DNA of 64,000 bases from Mytilus trossulus (GCF_036588685.1 NC_086378.1:39471578-39535577); one strand, 5' to 3'. Counted from the first letter of the stretch, positions 51,774-64,000 are shown. Program-made: numbers and translations. Notes: generated by a model not told the origin, from the letters alone.

Positions 51774-52470
51774 CTAGACAATCACGTGATAATCATATTT
51801 TTTTTGTCTTTTAACTCATTTCCCCCCGTAAAGCTATGTTTCACCTATACATATATAGGTTTTCAGGAAGCTTGTATATCACAGTTAATGAATACCAATT
51901 CTGACTGAATTTGATACCTTATATATACTTCAATACAATGAAAGATCGGTAGCGTCAACAAACAAAATAAGCCGCCGCCATTTTGTACAAAAACATGTGA
52001 TGCTAATAATAAACTATGACATGAGTTTCATAAAATTCTGGTATGAATTGTACACATGTAAGTGTATAATATCACATTATTCCATAAAATCAATATTTTC
52101 AAGGGGAAAATAACTCTTTTAAAAATAATTGATCAACACTGATATCAAACTTGACTAAGACATTGCTCATATCAACCTATAATATAAGTTTCATAAAAAT
52201 CTGAATTGTACACATGAGAGCACTACAGATGCAATTTTCCATATTAGTAATGTTTCCAAGGGGTATAACTCTAAAAAAAAAGATGAGCACTGACTTCCCA
52301 ACTCATTCAAGACATTGCTGAAATAAACATATATCATATAAGTTTAGTTTCATAAAAATCTGGCAAAAACTGTACAAATTTGTGAGACCGCTAACAAGAC
52401 CTGAAAAGTTAGAGAATGGAAACTAATTTTGGAACATATGTGTAACAGACAGACTGACAAACAATTATAA
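51774..52470. repeat. Diverged tandem modules with TTTCATAAAAATCTG
   Basis: Three modules of about 150 bp each carry ATAAGTTTCATAAAAATCTG-like text, TTGTACACATG and CAAGGGG.ATAACTCT. The array ends with GAGAATGGAAACTAATTTTG, also seen near 47005 in similar form. Confidence 0.55.
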
Positions 52471-53220
52471 CACTTCATTACCCCCCCCCCCCTCCCCCTC
52501 CAGGGCTGTGGGGACATATAAATGATATTGCCAGGTCACATGAAAATTATACAGCAGATTGTGTTCAAATGTCTAAAATGCTTAAAATAATGAAAAATTG
52601 TTTTGCAGTGTACATCATGCAAACTGGCAATTATATCCCTTGATACAAGTGTAAAAAGTTTTCACACATCAATCAATGCACGTATATCAGAACTAATAAG
52701 CTAGCTTACTTGATAAAAAAATAATAACAGAAATGCATGCCAAAGTTATTTTAGAAATTATTCCTGATTAAACTTGTCTTATTTGGGGTCTGGATTTCCC
52801 TTTAGTCCAAATTCCTGCTGATTCAATGTCATTAATTATCATTAACAGATTAACATTTCTTTATCATCAGCCGTCATAAGCTTAAAACAAGGCTATTGAT
52901 TTCTGGGAGATATGCGGAAAGCTGTGAAAGTGATTAGATATCTTGATAATTAAACTTTACAACACAGCAGGCGATTAAAACAACATCACTGAAGCTCTTT
53001 ATGACACATTCTGAAAAATACAATTGACATTACATAAATAGAACGGATTCCTGAAGTCTTCTAAATACAGGATGACAATACATACTTCCATTCTAGTTTG
53101 TCTGCTCTAGAAAAAAATATATCCTAGGCATAGTTTAATTGTATATATATATATATTTAGTAAAGATTTTAATCAGTAAAGATGATTAAAGGAAAAACTT
53201 AAAGATGCTTTGCTTCAATC
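52471..53220. other. C-tract and unique AT-rich sequence
   Basis: A C-rich run at about 52482-52500. Then unique sequence; about 52740-53040 is AT-rich with TTAATTATCATTAACAG-type motifs and no repeat. Function unknown. Confidence 0.4.
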
Positions 53221-53420
53221 TGGTTGATTGATTGATTAATGTTAAATGCCACTTTCAGTATCATTGGCTATTTCATGGCAGTCAGTTTTAAACAGGGGAG
53301 GAAGTGGAGTGCTCGGGAGGGGCAACAACCTTTACCAGGAATTCAATCAGGCGTTTACCTTACATTTACTCTTTCGAAAATATTGTACCTTAAAACAGGA
53401 TTTCCGAAGCAGCAAATATA
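53221..53420 (+). repeat. Dispersed repeat (TGATTGATTG ... GCCACTTTCAG)
   Basis: GTTGATTGATTGATTAATGT, ATGCCACTTTCAGTATCATT and GGAGTGCTCGGGAGGGGCAA match a repeat I recognise as widespread in molluscs. Open frames of 75 and 93 codons here overlap in different frames and are not genes. Confidence 0.6.
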
Positions 53421-53710
53421 TTCAGGATCATTATGGGTATCAAATTGGATTGCACTGCAATTTAGTAACATGAATGAGGGACAGAGAATTGTGACAGTCA
53501 CTGACAAGAGGGCATATTAGATAAGGGAAGAAATTATCCTTGCAATAGGTGGGAGTGCCATTTAAAGCTAACAGATGCAAGATATTTTTGGAAAAACATT
53601 CCCCACAGTGGAAACCATACAATATATTTTTATATATTTTTTTATATATTTTTTTATTTTGGTCGGGTTGTTGTCTCTTTGACACATTCCCCATTTCCAT
53701 TCTCAATTTT
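53421..53710. other. Unique sequence ending in a dispersed repeat fragment
   Basis: About 53655-53710 (GGTCGGGTTGTTGTCTCTTT, CCCCATTTCCATTCTCAATT) matches the right part of 63435-63575. A TTTTATATATT run precedes it. Confidence 0.65.
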
Positions 53711-56700
53711 AATTACTATCTAAATAAATAGTATATATGTCTTGTAGTACTTATGGACATATAAAGGTAGAATTGGTTTAGCCAAAACAAGCAAGTAAAA
53801 TCTAGAATGGAAATGGGTAATGCATCAGAGATACAAACCAAAGAGCAGAAAACAGCTAAAGGTTTCCAACACAAAGAAAAAATCCAGCACTAAGAGGCGT
53901 CTTTTTTTGTCTTCATCTTTTTTTATAACCTTGAAAGTTAGTATACTTCTGACTTACCCACTATTTGGTGTTAAAACGGGTTTTTTAGGAAGCTAAATTT
54001 ATATTAAAGAAAGCGAAGACATAGCTTCGTCTATTACATTTTTATCTGTCATCATGTAAAATAAATATTAAATTTCATAAAAAATTAGTTTCAAAAGTAT
54101 TTGGAAATTATTCTTTGGTCAACCACTATAACTATTTTTCAAAAGAATTTTCATAAGCATGAATCATAATATGATTAATAACTGAAGTTAAAAATACACA
54201 TAAAAAAGGCAAAAAAGGAAGTGAACAAGCCCAGATGGGTTCTGATGTACAAGAACATATTCACAAACATGTAGAAACTCATGCATGACGGCATGCAACA
54301 TAAACATTGACTTTAATACCCATGAACAATGATAAAAAATGCAAACACCAGATAAAGCACAAATAAAGAGCAGAAATATTACCTGTAACTTTACATCAGT
54401 TTAAATGGTTTCAGCTCTGAAGTAATAAAAGTATAAGACATGTTTATTTACATATTTTGTTTCTCATATTGTGTGGAAGCCATTAAAGGTGTATACTCTT
54501 ATATTTTTAGGCTTTTAATTTTTGTATTACTTCTCTTGCATACACTACTACAATTTCTTTCTTTCAGTAAGCTTGTTATTAATGATGTGATACAGTCCAA
54601 CAAAATTATTTGCACAATTCATAAATTGTTTCCTGCAAATTTTTAAAATGAAAATCCTGACCTGTTGTTGTCTAAATGTCTTTATTGTTTCTGTAATTTG
54701 TAAAGAGATTAACAGGGAATTCACAACAGTATTTCTAAGCATTCTTTATCCTGTTCAGTTTACAATTTGTTGCCCAAAGCTGCTTTTTTTCAATACACAT
54801 ATTTATTATATACTGAAGTTAAGGACATATGACAGATGGAAACTTTTTAACCATTTGTGGCAGGCCAGACAAAAACAATATGAAAAAGGTTCTATGGGGC
54901 ATAATTTGCTAATAATATTAGGTCCTTAGATATTAAGATTTATATATTTTACTCATTGTACTTAAGATGCTAAAAAAGTTGATACCAATGCAATGATCAG
55001 CTGGCTTTAAAATATAATGAAAAGTTATAAAATCATTTGATGCTCTGGTATATCAATGAACATTGTGATAAGTATAGTAAGTGTCAATGCTAATACATCA
55101 GATAATTTGATTTTCAATACATCAAGTAAGATTGAACTGAGAGAAACCAAATAATACCCTGGAAATATGCAGTGAACATTTATGTAATTGCTGGGTTGTT
55201 GAATATTAAGGAATTTAACAAAATGAATGAACTACTTATATTTAGAACTGTAACTGTCTGTTATGAAAATAACAATATTTAGAAAATCCAGACAATAACC
55301 AAAAGATCAAATATTGAATAAATAAAAAACTGCATTAATGATAGCTTCATCAACCAAAGGCTAACATTTTTTAGCAATGGAGTTATCTTCCTTTGTACTG
55401 AAACACTGAAATTTAATAATTCAAAAGAGAAAGAGCATGGAGTTCATTAGAGGCCAAAAGTTTATTACATGATATAATAAAATAACAAAATTTCAGTAAT
55501 ATAAGTCAGTGCCCATAAACTAATTACACTTCAGCATTATGTAATCAAACATAAAATAAATATAAACCAAATTCGTTAAGATTTAATTAAGATATAATGA
55601 AACAAATAATATTAAGCTGCAGTTATGCTAACTTTTCATAATGAGACTGTAATTCATCATCAGTATTATCAGAAAATATCAAAATTGCATGGCACAGAGT
55701 CAGAATTAGCTGTGCCCCGCACAGTCACTGCATTTATTGTATTGATGAGGCTGAAAGATCGGCCAACAATCTATCCGCGTCAAAAGTTATTACTCCTCAA
55801 AGACCTGTTGTGCAAATTCTGATTAATCTTAATTCTGATCTAATTTCTACACTGTTCTATTCAAAATAACAAAGTTCCAAATCAGGCAGATATCTTCCCT
55901 ACTAATTGCAAATTACTTATCACTGTCACTTTTGTATTTTCTCTATGATGAAACCCAGAGCATAGTTCTTTAAGGCTAAATTGAGAATGATTTCCAGTCA
56001 GAAATATGTCATTGATTCTGTGTAATTTTCTTCGACATTGCATTAATAGCCATTTATCTATACCATTGCGACAGGACTTCCTAAGTGGATATTTAGAGCA
56101 AAAATTAATGTTTGCTTCTAATGCAAAAATAATTCAATGTCCTATTCTTCGTAGTGTAAATGTTCCAACAAATTTTAGAAATTCTCATCTTGTCTGAGAC
56201 AATTAATATTTGTTTAGAAAGAAACTTTGTCATGAAAGCAGACTTTTGATTTAAAATGGTTATCTAATATGTGACTCGGCAGTTTAATATCAATGTGAAA
56301 TCAACACTTCCCACTTTCAGACGGTCCATTAAAACATGTAAACACAGATTTTGTCTCATCAATTTTGACCATGATATATTCCCTTGTCAAATACCGAATA
56401 ACTTTCTAAACCCAACGACAATAGTGATGACAAAATAAAATCATTTTTGTAGTTCAGAAATATGATTACTTGACCTATGATGAAATTTTTCATGAACTTT
56501 TTGGCATATGATTTCTTTAGAAAACAATCACATGTTTGTATTCAAATATTTCATCTCTTAGAAAATGAGTTTGAAGACAATAAAATGAAGAATATTGGTA
56601 TATTAATTTTATCACACTAATGATTTAGAGACAATTCAACATCAATCATTTCCATATTTTATGAAAAAACTATATCATATTTAAAGTGCATTCAACTCTT

Positions 56701-57054
56701 CATGCCTGCATGTGTTGTAAGTGGTAGAATCTTTACTCTTTAAGGAAATTATCTCTTTATAGATATTGTAGTACATGATACCATTATTTGAACAAAAACA
56801 TTTTTTTTGCAGTTAAATAAAAAACTGCATGATAATGAAATACTAGTAGCCATCTTATCAGCAACAACATTCTTTTGAACTTTTTTAAGTGCAGATTGAG
56901 ATTTTTGATCACAGATTAGTACATTGAGGCCACTGTCTCTGTTGTCATTAATGCTCAGACTTTAATAGTCATACCTACAAAGTTATAACAGCTCTAAACA
57001 GATGATGGGAAGGATGCACATGAAAAACAAATCACATAATTTAAAACAAGAGTG
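53711..57054. other. Unique AT-rich non-coding sequence
   Basis: I find no exon with coding character and no copy of the repeat families above, which is unusual for this window. Open frames such as 55625-55822 and 54648-54929 show no domain. It may hold regulatory DNA. Confidence 0.4.
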
Positions 57055-57539
57055 CACACTCAAAAATTATCTTGTCTGATCCCAGTACACAGTTATTTTG
57101 TAGTGCATTTCTTTTAGACAATAAATGAAAATTCAAAAAAATCCCACCTTCGTTTTCTCAATAATATTTTTACAGTGTGTTGTTCTCCTTTTGGGACAAA
57201 TTATATCAAAATTATAGAAAACTCCATCAGCTTTAACTCAAAATATGGACAATTTTATCTAAAGGGGGTCTTGAAATCTTTTGACAGCTTCCAAAGTGCC
57301 CATTTTTTACCTTTTTCAGCTAAACCTAATCACTACTTGACATTAATATTTATGATCCCCCTTTTTGCTATATGAGGCATAAAACATGAAGAAATAAATT
57401 TGGAAGGGCTATAAAAAAAATTGGCAAGTAACACACTCTCCACACTAAGGACTATATTCGTGGACAACGAAAATCAAAGGAGAATAACTGTGTACTCGGA
57501 CCGTCTGTTTTACTGACCATTGATTTTATGTTCAAAGTC
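57055..57539. repeat. Probable dispersed repeat (AAGAGTGCACAC start)
   Basis: AACAAGAGTGCACACTCAAA begins a block with GACAGCTTCCAAAGTGCCCA. Its start resembles 21720-21740. Low confidence as to extent. Confidence 0.4.
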
Positions 57540-57846
57540 TTTAAGATAAAGGTTTGCCTACATGTATCATATAAACAGAATATTTTTAAAGATTCATGAC
57601 AATGAGGTTAAGGTCAGATAACTCCTGTCAGACTGACCTCACAATTATTCATTTGATCTATTGCTATTAGTATTTGAAAAACAAACCAAAAACACAAAAA
57701 CCAAAATTAACCTTAACATTGCCCAATAAACCATGAAAATGAGGTCAAGGTCAGTTGACCAACATGTACACTTTTTATTCCATACACAAAATAAAGTTGA
57801 CCCTTTGTTTATAGTACTTGGAAAATCCTACCAAAACACAATAAAA

Positions 57847-59150
57847 TGCTTTGCTGAGCCCAGCCTAATACGACCGCATATGTCGAACCCTGAACAGTTA
57901 GGGCAAAGAAGAAGGTCCAGTAATTTAGGCCCAATTTTTGGCTCAAATTTCAGGCTCATCTGACAAAAGATGTTTGACACTTTTTAACACTTAAGTGTCA
58001 GTTGATTCAATTATTTTATATGAAAGATTTAAACTGACTTAATCATTAAAAGCGCTACGATTCAAGTTTAAATATGAAAAATCTATCAAATACAATGTAT
58101 GCCAAAAAATGTCATTTTTCAGATGGTTTTTGTGATCAATTTTTGACATAACATATAGGTTTCTGCCACAAAATAAAAGTGATCAAGGATCTTAAAAATC
58201 TGTTGCACAATACTGAGCAATTGAAGGTTTCTTCTTGAAACTTTTCAAAAAATTTTAAATTAAAAAAAAAAAGGAAAAATATCCCCCCCTTTCCAACTTT
58301 TTGAATACCCTTATGTGCAATAATCCCCAAACTAAATCCCAACCTACCTTTGCAGTATGGAACCTTGTATTACAGTTTTAGAGAGATCCATACACTTAAA
58401 CACGTCTGGAAACTAGAAAAATGTTTGTTTTTGGTCCTTTTTTTGCCCCCAACTCTTGCATGTTTGGGTCAATTACCCCCAAACTCAATCTCAGCCTTCC
58501 CTTTGTAATATGGAACCTTGTGGTACCTATGTCAAAAGATCCATACACTTACACACAAGTTATTGTTGAGAAACTACAACAAAATACTTGTTTTTGGTCC
58601 CTTTTTGGACCTTAGTTCCTAAACTGTTGGCACCCATAACCCCAAAAATGAATCCCAAACTTCTACTTGTGGTATTAAACATTGTCATTGCGGTACAATT
58701 TCAAAGATATCCAAATACTTATACACAAGTAATTATCCTGAAACTAGAAACAATCTTCTTTTGGGCCCCTAATTTCTAAATGATTGGGACTACTGTGGAT
58801 TCATTAATATTTGTTGGATATCAATTTTCGTGGATTTCGTGGGTACAGTAGAACCACGAAATCAAATGTTCAACGAAAAACAATTTTTCTAAAGGAATGA
58901 GTGTAGACTTTGCCAAAACCACGAAATCAAGTATCCACGAATTTGTAAATTTTCCTCAAACCATGAAAATTGGTACCCACGAAAATAAATGAATCCACAG
59001 TATCATCCCCAAAATAAATCCCAACCTTCCCTTTGTGGTATTGAACCTTCTTGACAAATTTCATAGAGATCCATTCACTTAAACTTAAGTTATCGTCTGG
59101 AAACCAAATGTGTCTTCGGACGGCGACATCATGGCATTATATGAACCTAA
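57847..59150. mobile_element. R1v dispersed repeat (copy 2), nested in R3 and split by R6
   Basis: Starts TGCTTTGCTGAGCCCAGCCT with TAATACGACCGCAT and GAACCCTGAACAGTTAGGGC; ends GGCATTATATGAACC. It runs uninterrupted through the point where R2 copy A is inserted in the other R1v copy. It carries the R6 MITE at 58793-59000. Confidence 0.75.
58793..59000. mobile_element. R6 MITE, intact, TA target duplication, nested in R1v
   Basis: 208 bp from CTGTGGATTCATTAATATTT to AAAATAAATGAATCCACAG, flanked by TA at 58791-58792 and 59001-59002. The other R1v copy reads GGGACCATCATCCCC across this point (12406-12420), so the empty site is known. Inside, GATTTCGTGGGTACAG and ACCACGAAATCAA are mirrored; nearly the whole element can fold on itself. 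No coding capacity. Confidence 0.92.
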
Positions 59151-59620
59151 AAAAATGTTTGTGGTCATGTATTTAACATTGACCAATGAACTATGAAAAT
59201 GAGGTCAAGGTAGACGAACAAGTACCCCTACAATCATTCCATACACCAAATAAAGAGGACCTAAACATTATAGTGCCTGAGAAACAAACTTAATCACACA
59301 ACTTATACCTTGAACACTGACCCATGAAATGAGGTTGAGGTCAGGTAAACCATATCTGAGGGTCATGAAGATGTTGCAAGGAACCCATATACCAAATATA
59401 GTTATCCTGTTACTCATAACAAGTTAGAAATTCACCTGACAAAAAAACTCATAATTTTTCATTAAAGAGACACTAAACCATGAAATTAGGTAAAGAACTG
59501 TGGCCATATGAAATAAGGAAACTTTGTTACAAAGGTATCTGCATGACAGGTATAAAGCATCCCAGTCTTCTTCCTTCTAAAATATATAGCTTCATACAAA
59601 AAGTTTACCCCACTGACACT

Positions 59621-61314
59621 GAAAGTTATACTTAAGTCTCGCATACTGTAAATTTTGTAACAGGGTAGACAAAAACCACTATATTAAAGAAACCATTTGT
59701 TTGCTGGTTTTTCCCTAACACTAGTAAAAAAGTTTATGCATCTTCATTGTATTTTCATAATATGGTTAACCATTTCAACCATATAATGTAGAAATTGAGC
59801 TATGAATAATTCCTAAACCTCTTTGATTTGATGGATTGATAAGCATCCAGTGACAAATATTTCATAAATGTTTAGGAAGAAAATTATTACAACATTAGGT
59901 AGGACCTGCAGTAGGGTTTGCAAATAAAGATTGGGAAATTTGGATTGAAACCTGAAAATGAGGGTTTATTGGATAGGTACAAATGTTTTGCCTTGCAACA
60001 GACCACATATTGAACCATTAAAAAGTTGTTGAAAGAGTTATTAACATGCAGAAATGTTGCACTCTCCTTAAAAGAGACACATCCCAATTCTGAGCATACT
60101 TGACTGCATATTTATAAACCCACACAGCCAAACAAGCAAGATTTTATTGTCATTTGGTAGAATACTAAAGTGACTTTATTTCTATTCCATGTCACCTTTG
60201 TATCTTTTGTTTCTGACTCAATTTAAAATTAATTTCACATAAAATAAATACCAAAATCCTACAAAAAAGAATAATGTAAAGGCAAAAATCATTTGGAAAT
60301 GGGATTATTTAATTTTTTCTGATTGGTAGGGCACTAAATGGCGCAGCTCACAATTATAAAAATTGTTTTTGATGACCTTTATGTTAGTTTTAATGAAGTA
60401 AAGGAAGAAAATATTACTTAATATAGCAATTTATCATTGTCTCTCATGCTTGTCAGATTCTTAATTCATTTCTACATCAAATAGATCTGATGTAATTAAA
60501 ACACATGATCGACAAGCCATCTTAAAGATGTATTTGCTAAATATAAGAAATATTAAGCAGAACCATTAAAGGCAATTTCTCTGATTTCTTTTAATATTAC
60601 TGTGATTGGGTTGGCAATCCATTACCAAATGATAAATGCAACGTACAGAATTAAATACTTTCATTAACAGAATGAGTTTGAGGATTGTAATATTCATTTA
60701 CAAATTCATAAGAGAAATGCCAAAAATGCATCACGTATGAATAATTTTGATCAAGTTACTGATGAACTAATATAAAAAATTTGATATGCAAATGCCAAAT
60801 TCTTCTACTGATTAAACAATAAATTTCAAGAAGCTTAGTTGAGAGAGTTCTGATTCTATTGTCATGATAGTAAACAAATTTATCCAAACACTTATTTTGA
60901 TGAGATTTTGAAATTACTGAACTGCAGACCATGATTAAATCATTTTGTCCTTTTATTTTGAGAAGTCATGGGAACACTTAATGTACAATGGCAAGCAATT
61001 TTGTCCCAGAAAACAAAAGCTAATAAATTTGGTACTTATTAAATTTCTCTGCATTTATTTAAAGTCATATGAAAGAGTGCCTGGTGAAAAATAATGTTTA
61101 TCCACTTCTTGAACCAATGCATGTATATATCATAAAACTAGTCCTATGTGCACGATATTCTCATTTTTCATGCAAATATATATCGTATAATCATCCATTT
61201 ATTTTTTCTCTGTCTATTACGATTAAACAAATATGGCTGCTCATTAAATGCCATGTTTTGAAGCCGAAGTTTACCAATTGTCACAATTGTCACATTAAGG
61301 TAAACAAATAACAA
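59621..61314. other. Unique AT-rich non-coding sequence
   Basis: No exon-like frame and no repeat family above. Function unknown. Confidence 0.4.
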
Positions 61315-61608
61315 CCAGATGCTCTGCAGGGCGTAGCTTTATACGACCGCAGAGGTTGAACCCTGAACGGTGGGGGCAGGTATGGACACAACTTTCAAGC
61401 TGGATTCAGCACTAAATTTGGATTGTGATTAAATAGTTGACACAGCATAGGTTTCTGACACAGAATGAATGTGTTCTAATTAACTTAAAAATTTAGTTTT
61501 CTCTTACAGCAATTCACTATGCTGTTGAATATTAATCCTCTCAAAAAAATGTTTGAAGAAATTTTCTTTTTATTTATGAAATTTCAAATGAGAAAATTGA
61601 ACCCAATT
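61315..61608. mobile_element. R1 dispersed repeat (copy 3), only the left 294 bp
   Basis: Starts CAGATGCTCTGCAGGGCG and follows copies 1 and 2 closely up to GAAAATTGAACCCAATT, where it stops abruptly. Confidence 0.85.
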
Positions 61609-62899
61609 CTCTTAAGGTAACACGATACCGAATGACGTTATGCCACGAGTTATCGTTCCTGACGTTATCGAATAACGTTCACACATTCAAGCCAATGCAT
61701 CAGTATTTGCAATCACAAAGTGATAAAATTAAAAAAAAAATATTGGGTATTTATGTGACATTTTTAATGGTAACTTTTTCTGTATACTTGATGGAGCAAA
61801 GACTTATGGCCTGACCGATGAAGAAAATGTTAATAACTCTTTTTATTATTGTTCATTGTTTTAAAATCTTTAAAAATGTATTACTTTACTTTTAAATATT
61901 CTGTTTCTTTAAAATTTAAGCATCTGAACGATTATCTACATATAAAAGACTGAGTTTTATCACAAGTCTTTATTCTTGGTATATGTTTGCAATAAATACT
62001 TTTTCTTGATCATGATGAACCATGAAATTTTGTTTTGAAAGTAGAAATCTAATCTATAGAAACTTAGGATGATGTGTAAAAAAAACACAGGGAATTGTTG
62101 GTACATCTATTAATTCTTGTTAAAATGGTCGTCTAAAACACCGCTCTGGAAAAATGGAAAAAGGAAAATTTATCTGGATGACAATAAGGATAGAATTAGG
62201 CGATAATACACAATACAAGCAGACTTTGCAACTCATACAAAAATAGTTTGTTTGTATGGATTGTTAAGAAAGGGGTTTACTTGGTTATTTTGCCGAATAT
62301 ATATCTTTCTCTATGTCCCAGTATAAAAGGTCCCTGAAATTCATTATTCTGTACAGAGTAGATCCAATATTGTTTCGGAATTATTTTGAAAATAAAGTGC
62401 TAGATTTGTAATGCTATAGACCCAGTCTACATGGGATATACAGCAACATCGGAATGAAGCCTGAAAAAGTTAACGTAGGCTGAGAAATACATGGGAACTT
62501 GATTCGGCAAAAATAAAATGAAAAAAGCAGGTCCCGTTACAGTATGATTAAAGCCATCCCCAACTTGCTACTTGCGCCAATAAACGCAAGTTGATAGTCG
62601 GGATTGGCTATAGTCAGACTGGTTTCGTTACAATTTTTTTCTCTCCAAATTTACAATCAAACGACTGACTAATTATTATTCAAACGGAAAAAAGAGACTG
62701 AAATAGCTAGATCTTGAAATCCTTTAGATTTCATTTTCGTGTTAATTACGCTTGCATGGGTATTTGGTGGTAGTGTGTTTTTTTTGTGTGTGATTTGAGG
62801 TGGAAATGATGTACATGTACAAGTTTGGAGACAACGCGACTGAAAGAGAATTAACATAGTTGCCTTTTTAGGCCTGGAGGGACATATTGCTCACATACT
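61609..62899. other. Mostly unique sequence
   Basis: About 61610-61680 is a repeat-like block with GACGTTAT and AATAACGTT inversions. At about 62322-62396 a TATA-like AGTATAAAAGGTCC is followed by AATAAAGTGC, which could be chance. A small hairpin ACTTGCG/CGCAAGT lies at 62570-62591. No gene recognised. Confidence 0.4.
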
Positions 62900-63147
62900 T
62901 AGGTAGCAACCATTTGATTTTCGGGGGGGGGGGGGGGGGGGGCTATTTTTTTCTAAACAAACTTCTTTTATCGGCTTTGGCGAAAGACAATCTATTTTTT
63001 TGGCGACAAGTCGAAAACAATTTATTTTTTTCTTTCAATTTTAGCATTACATATAGTTGCAGCTGAGGGTGAAACAAACATTTTTTTTTTCTCAGGGTAA
63101 AAAACACCCCCCCCCCCTCCCCCGAAAATCAAATGGTTGCTGCCTTA
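62900..63147. mobile_element. R8 foldback MITE with a 20-base G tract
   Basis: Left end TAGGTAGCAACCATTTGATT plus G20 (62923-62942); right end C-rich tract then CGAAAATCAAATGGTTGCTG and CCTTA. The arms are inverted copies. Total 248 bp, longer than the copy at 27740. Confidence 0.85.
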
Positions 63148-63390
63148 TCGTCTGGAAAAGCCCGAGGAGTTTCATAGTATTGAAAGGAGTTTTTAGAACA
63201 AGCATGCAAAAGAAGAACAAGTTTTTAGAACAAGCAAGCATGCACAAATATATATATATTTATTAGGGTTGAGATCTCACAAACATGTTTAACCCCGCCG
63301 CATTTTTGCGCCTGTCCCAAGTCTGGAGCCTCTGGCCTTTGTTAGTCTTGCATTATTTTAATTTTAGTTACTTGTGTACAATTTGGAAAT
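63148..63390. other. Short unique sequence
   Basis: Nothing recognised. Confidence 0.4.
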
Positions 63391-63600
63391 TAGTATGGCG
63401 TGCATTATCACTGAACTAGTATATATTTGTTTAGGGGCCAGCTGAAGGACGCGTCCGGGTGCGGGAATTTCTCGCTACATTGAAGACCTGTTGGTGACCT
63501 TCTGCTGTTGGTTTTTTTATTTGGTCGGGTTGTTGTCTCCTTGACACATCCCCCATTTCCATTCTCAATTTTATATAAAAAAAAAAATCATATACATGTA
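63391..63600 (+). repeat. Dispersed repeat (GGGGCCAGCTGAAGGACGC)
   Basis: Starts TATGGCGTGCATTATCACTG and contains GGTGCGGGAATTTCTCGCTA, CATTGAAGACCTGTTGGTGA and GGTCGGGTTGTTGTCTCCTT. I recognise it as a frequent mussel repeat. Its antisense gives the spurious frame with MEMGDVSRRQQPDQ. Confidence 0.7.
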
Positions 63601-63739
63601 TGTATATTGTAATACTAGTATAAAATGTATTAGCATGAGTTTTAGAAACACGATGGAAAGCGAGACTCGCCGAGCTTTCCACTTGTTTTCGTAGCGAGTG
63701 CAAAAACCTTTTATAATTCTGACAATGTATATTGCACAT

Positions 63740-63985
63740 AATTTTATATTTTGTTTATATCCTACAATTTACACCCCAAGACCTAGGGTGAATAGGGATA
63801 AAAATATGGTCACTTGGTCTTCTTCCGACTGGCAGTAAAATGCTTCCAAAGTGAGGCGTCCATTTGGCTGTGCGGGATGTATTATTTATTGTAAACTGCG
63901 TCTTGAACATGCATAAAATATTTGCCACTGGACGTAAAGTTACCAGCAATCAATCCAACAATTCAAAATCGCCACTTGAAACTAA
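63740..63985 (-). repeat. Dispersed repeat, minus strand, same family as 53221-53420
   Basis: On the minus strand it reads TTGGATTGATTGCTGGTAAC, TACGTCCAGTGGCAAATATT, TTATGCATGTTCAAGACGCA and CACCCTAGGTCTTGGGGTGT, a repeat common in molluscs. Confidence 0.6.
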
Positions 63986-64000
63986 TAGAGCACGCAACAT

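Larger units (their letters stand above)
57540..59620. repeat. R3 dispersed repeat, broken by R1v
   Basis: R3 modules (CCATGAAAATGAGGTCAAGG) are seen at 57540-57846 and 59151-59620. The gap is filled by R1v. This is the second R3 copy interrupted by an R1-type element at an A-rich site (ACACAATAAAA). Confidence 0.75.

Noticed and set aside
53239-53520. Frames of 93 and 75 codons in two registers
   Set aside because: Located in a dispersed mollusc repeat; overlapping frames with no domain.
62322-62396. TATA-like AGTATAAAAGGTCC followed by AATAAA
   Set aside because: No transcript unit or coding frame between or beyond them; likely chance in AT-rich DNA.
63431-63739. 102-codon minus-strand frame with MEMGDVSRRQQPDQ
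   Set aside because: Antisense of a dispersed repeat; a related fragment arises at 53440-53706 from the same repeat.

Overview
This window looks like nuclear DNA of a bivalve mollusc, most likely a Mytilus-type mussel. The evidence is AT-rich sequence, one intron-split animal gene, decayed LINEs, and several dispersed repeat families that I recognise from memory as common in mussel genomes. No database search was possible. Nothing prokaryotic, viral or CRISPR-like was seen.

The only host gene I can support is METTL9, the histidine N1-methyltransferase family also called DREV/DORA. It lies on the minus strand from 19701 to 4167. I rebuilt it exon by exon: six coding exons with GT/AG boundaries, and every junction phase closes. 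The model runs from a start with a signal-peptide-like N-terminus to a stop and predicts 325 residues. Introns 1, 3 and 5 are 5.1, 6.9 and 1.8 kb and are largely filled by repeats. The most unusual structure is at the intron 3/exon 4 boundary. A 74-bp unit, made of the last 40 intron bases and the first 34 exon bases (including the codons of the SAM-binding glycine motif), is repeated 24 times upstream of the real exon. This makes an array of duplicated 3' splice sites.

Layout: 1-3290, decayed minus-strand LINE; 3291-4166, METTL9 3' flank; 4167-19701, METTL9 with a three-deep nest of repeats in intron 3 and another repeat cluster in intron 1; 19702-20900, METTL9 upstream region with palindromes and a 30-bp minisatellite; 21905-23085, a 'gaggtcaagg' repeat; 23086-31560, mostly unique AT-rich DNA with scattered repeats; 31565-33290, a second decayed LINE on the plus strand; 33290-35960, a 64/60-bp satellite; 36125-44300, nested transposons, including a Mutator-like element with a 9-bp target duplication inside the end of another inverted-repeat element; 44778-53710, short dispersed repeats separated by unique sequence; 53711-57050 and 59621-61310, long unique AT-rich stretches with no recognisable exons; 57540-59620, another nested repeat; 61315-64000, repeat fragments and two poly-G/poly-C foldback arms.

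For convenience I name the repeat families R1 (starts GATGCTCYGCAGGGCG), R1v (variant of R1), R2 (starts TTTGTAAGGGTTCC), R3 (contains GAGGTCAAGGTCAG), R4 (ends CCAGGTGAGCTAAAAA), R5 (starts GAATGTGTCC), R6 (MITE with ends CTGTGGATTCATT), R7 (MITE with ends CTGTAAA), R8 (poly-G foldback), R9 (small hairpin MITE) and R10 (SINE-like, contains CTGATGAGTC). These names are mine. Nesting gives a relative order of insertion: R2 and R3 are older hosts, R1 landed in both at similar A-rich CTTAAC sites, and R6 and the Mutator-like element are among the younger arrivals.
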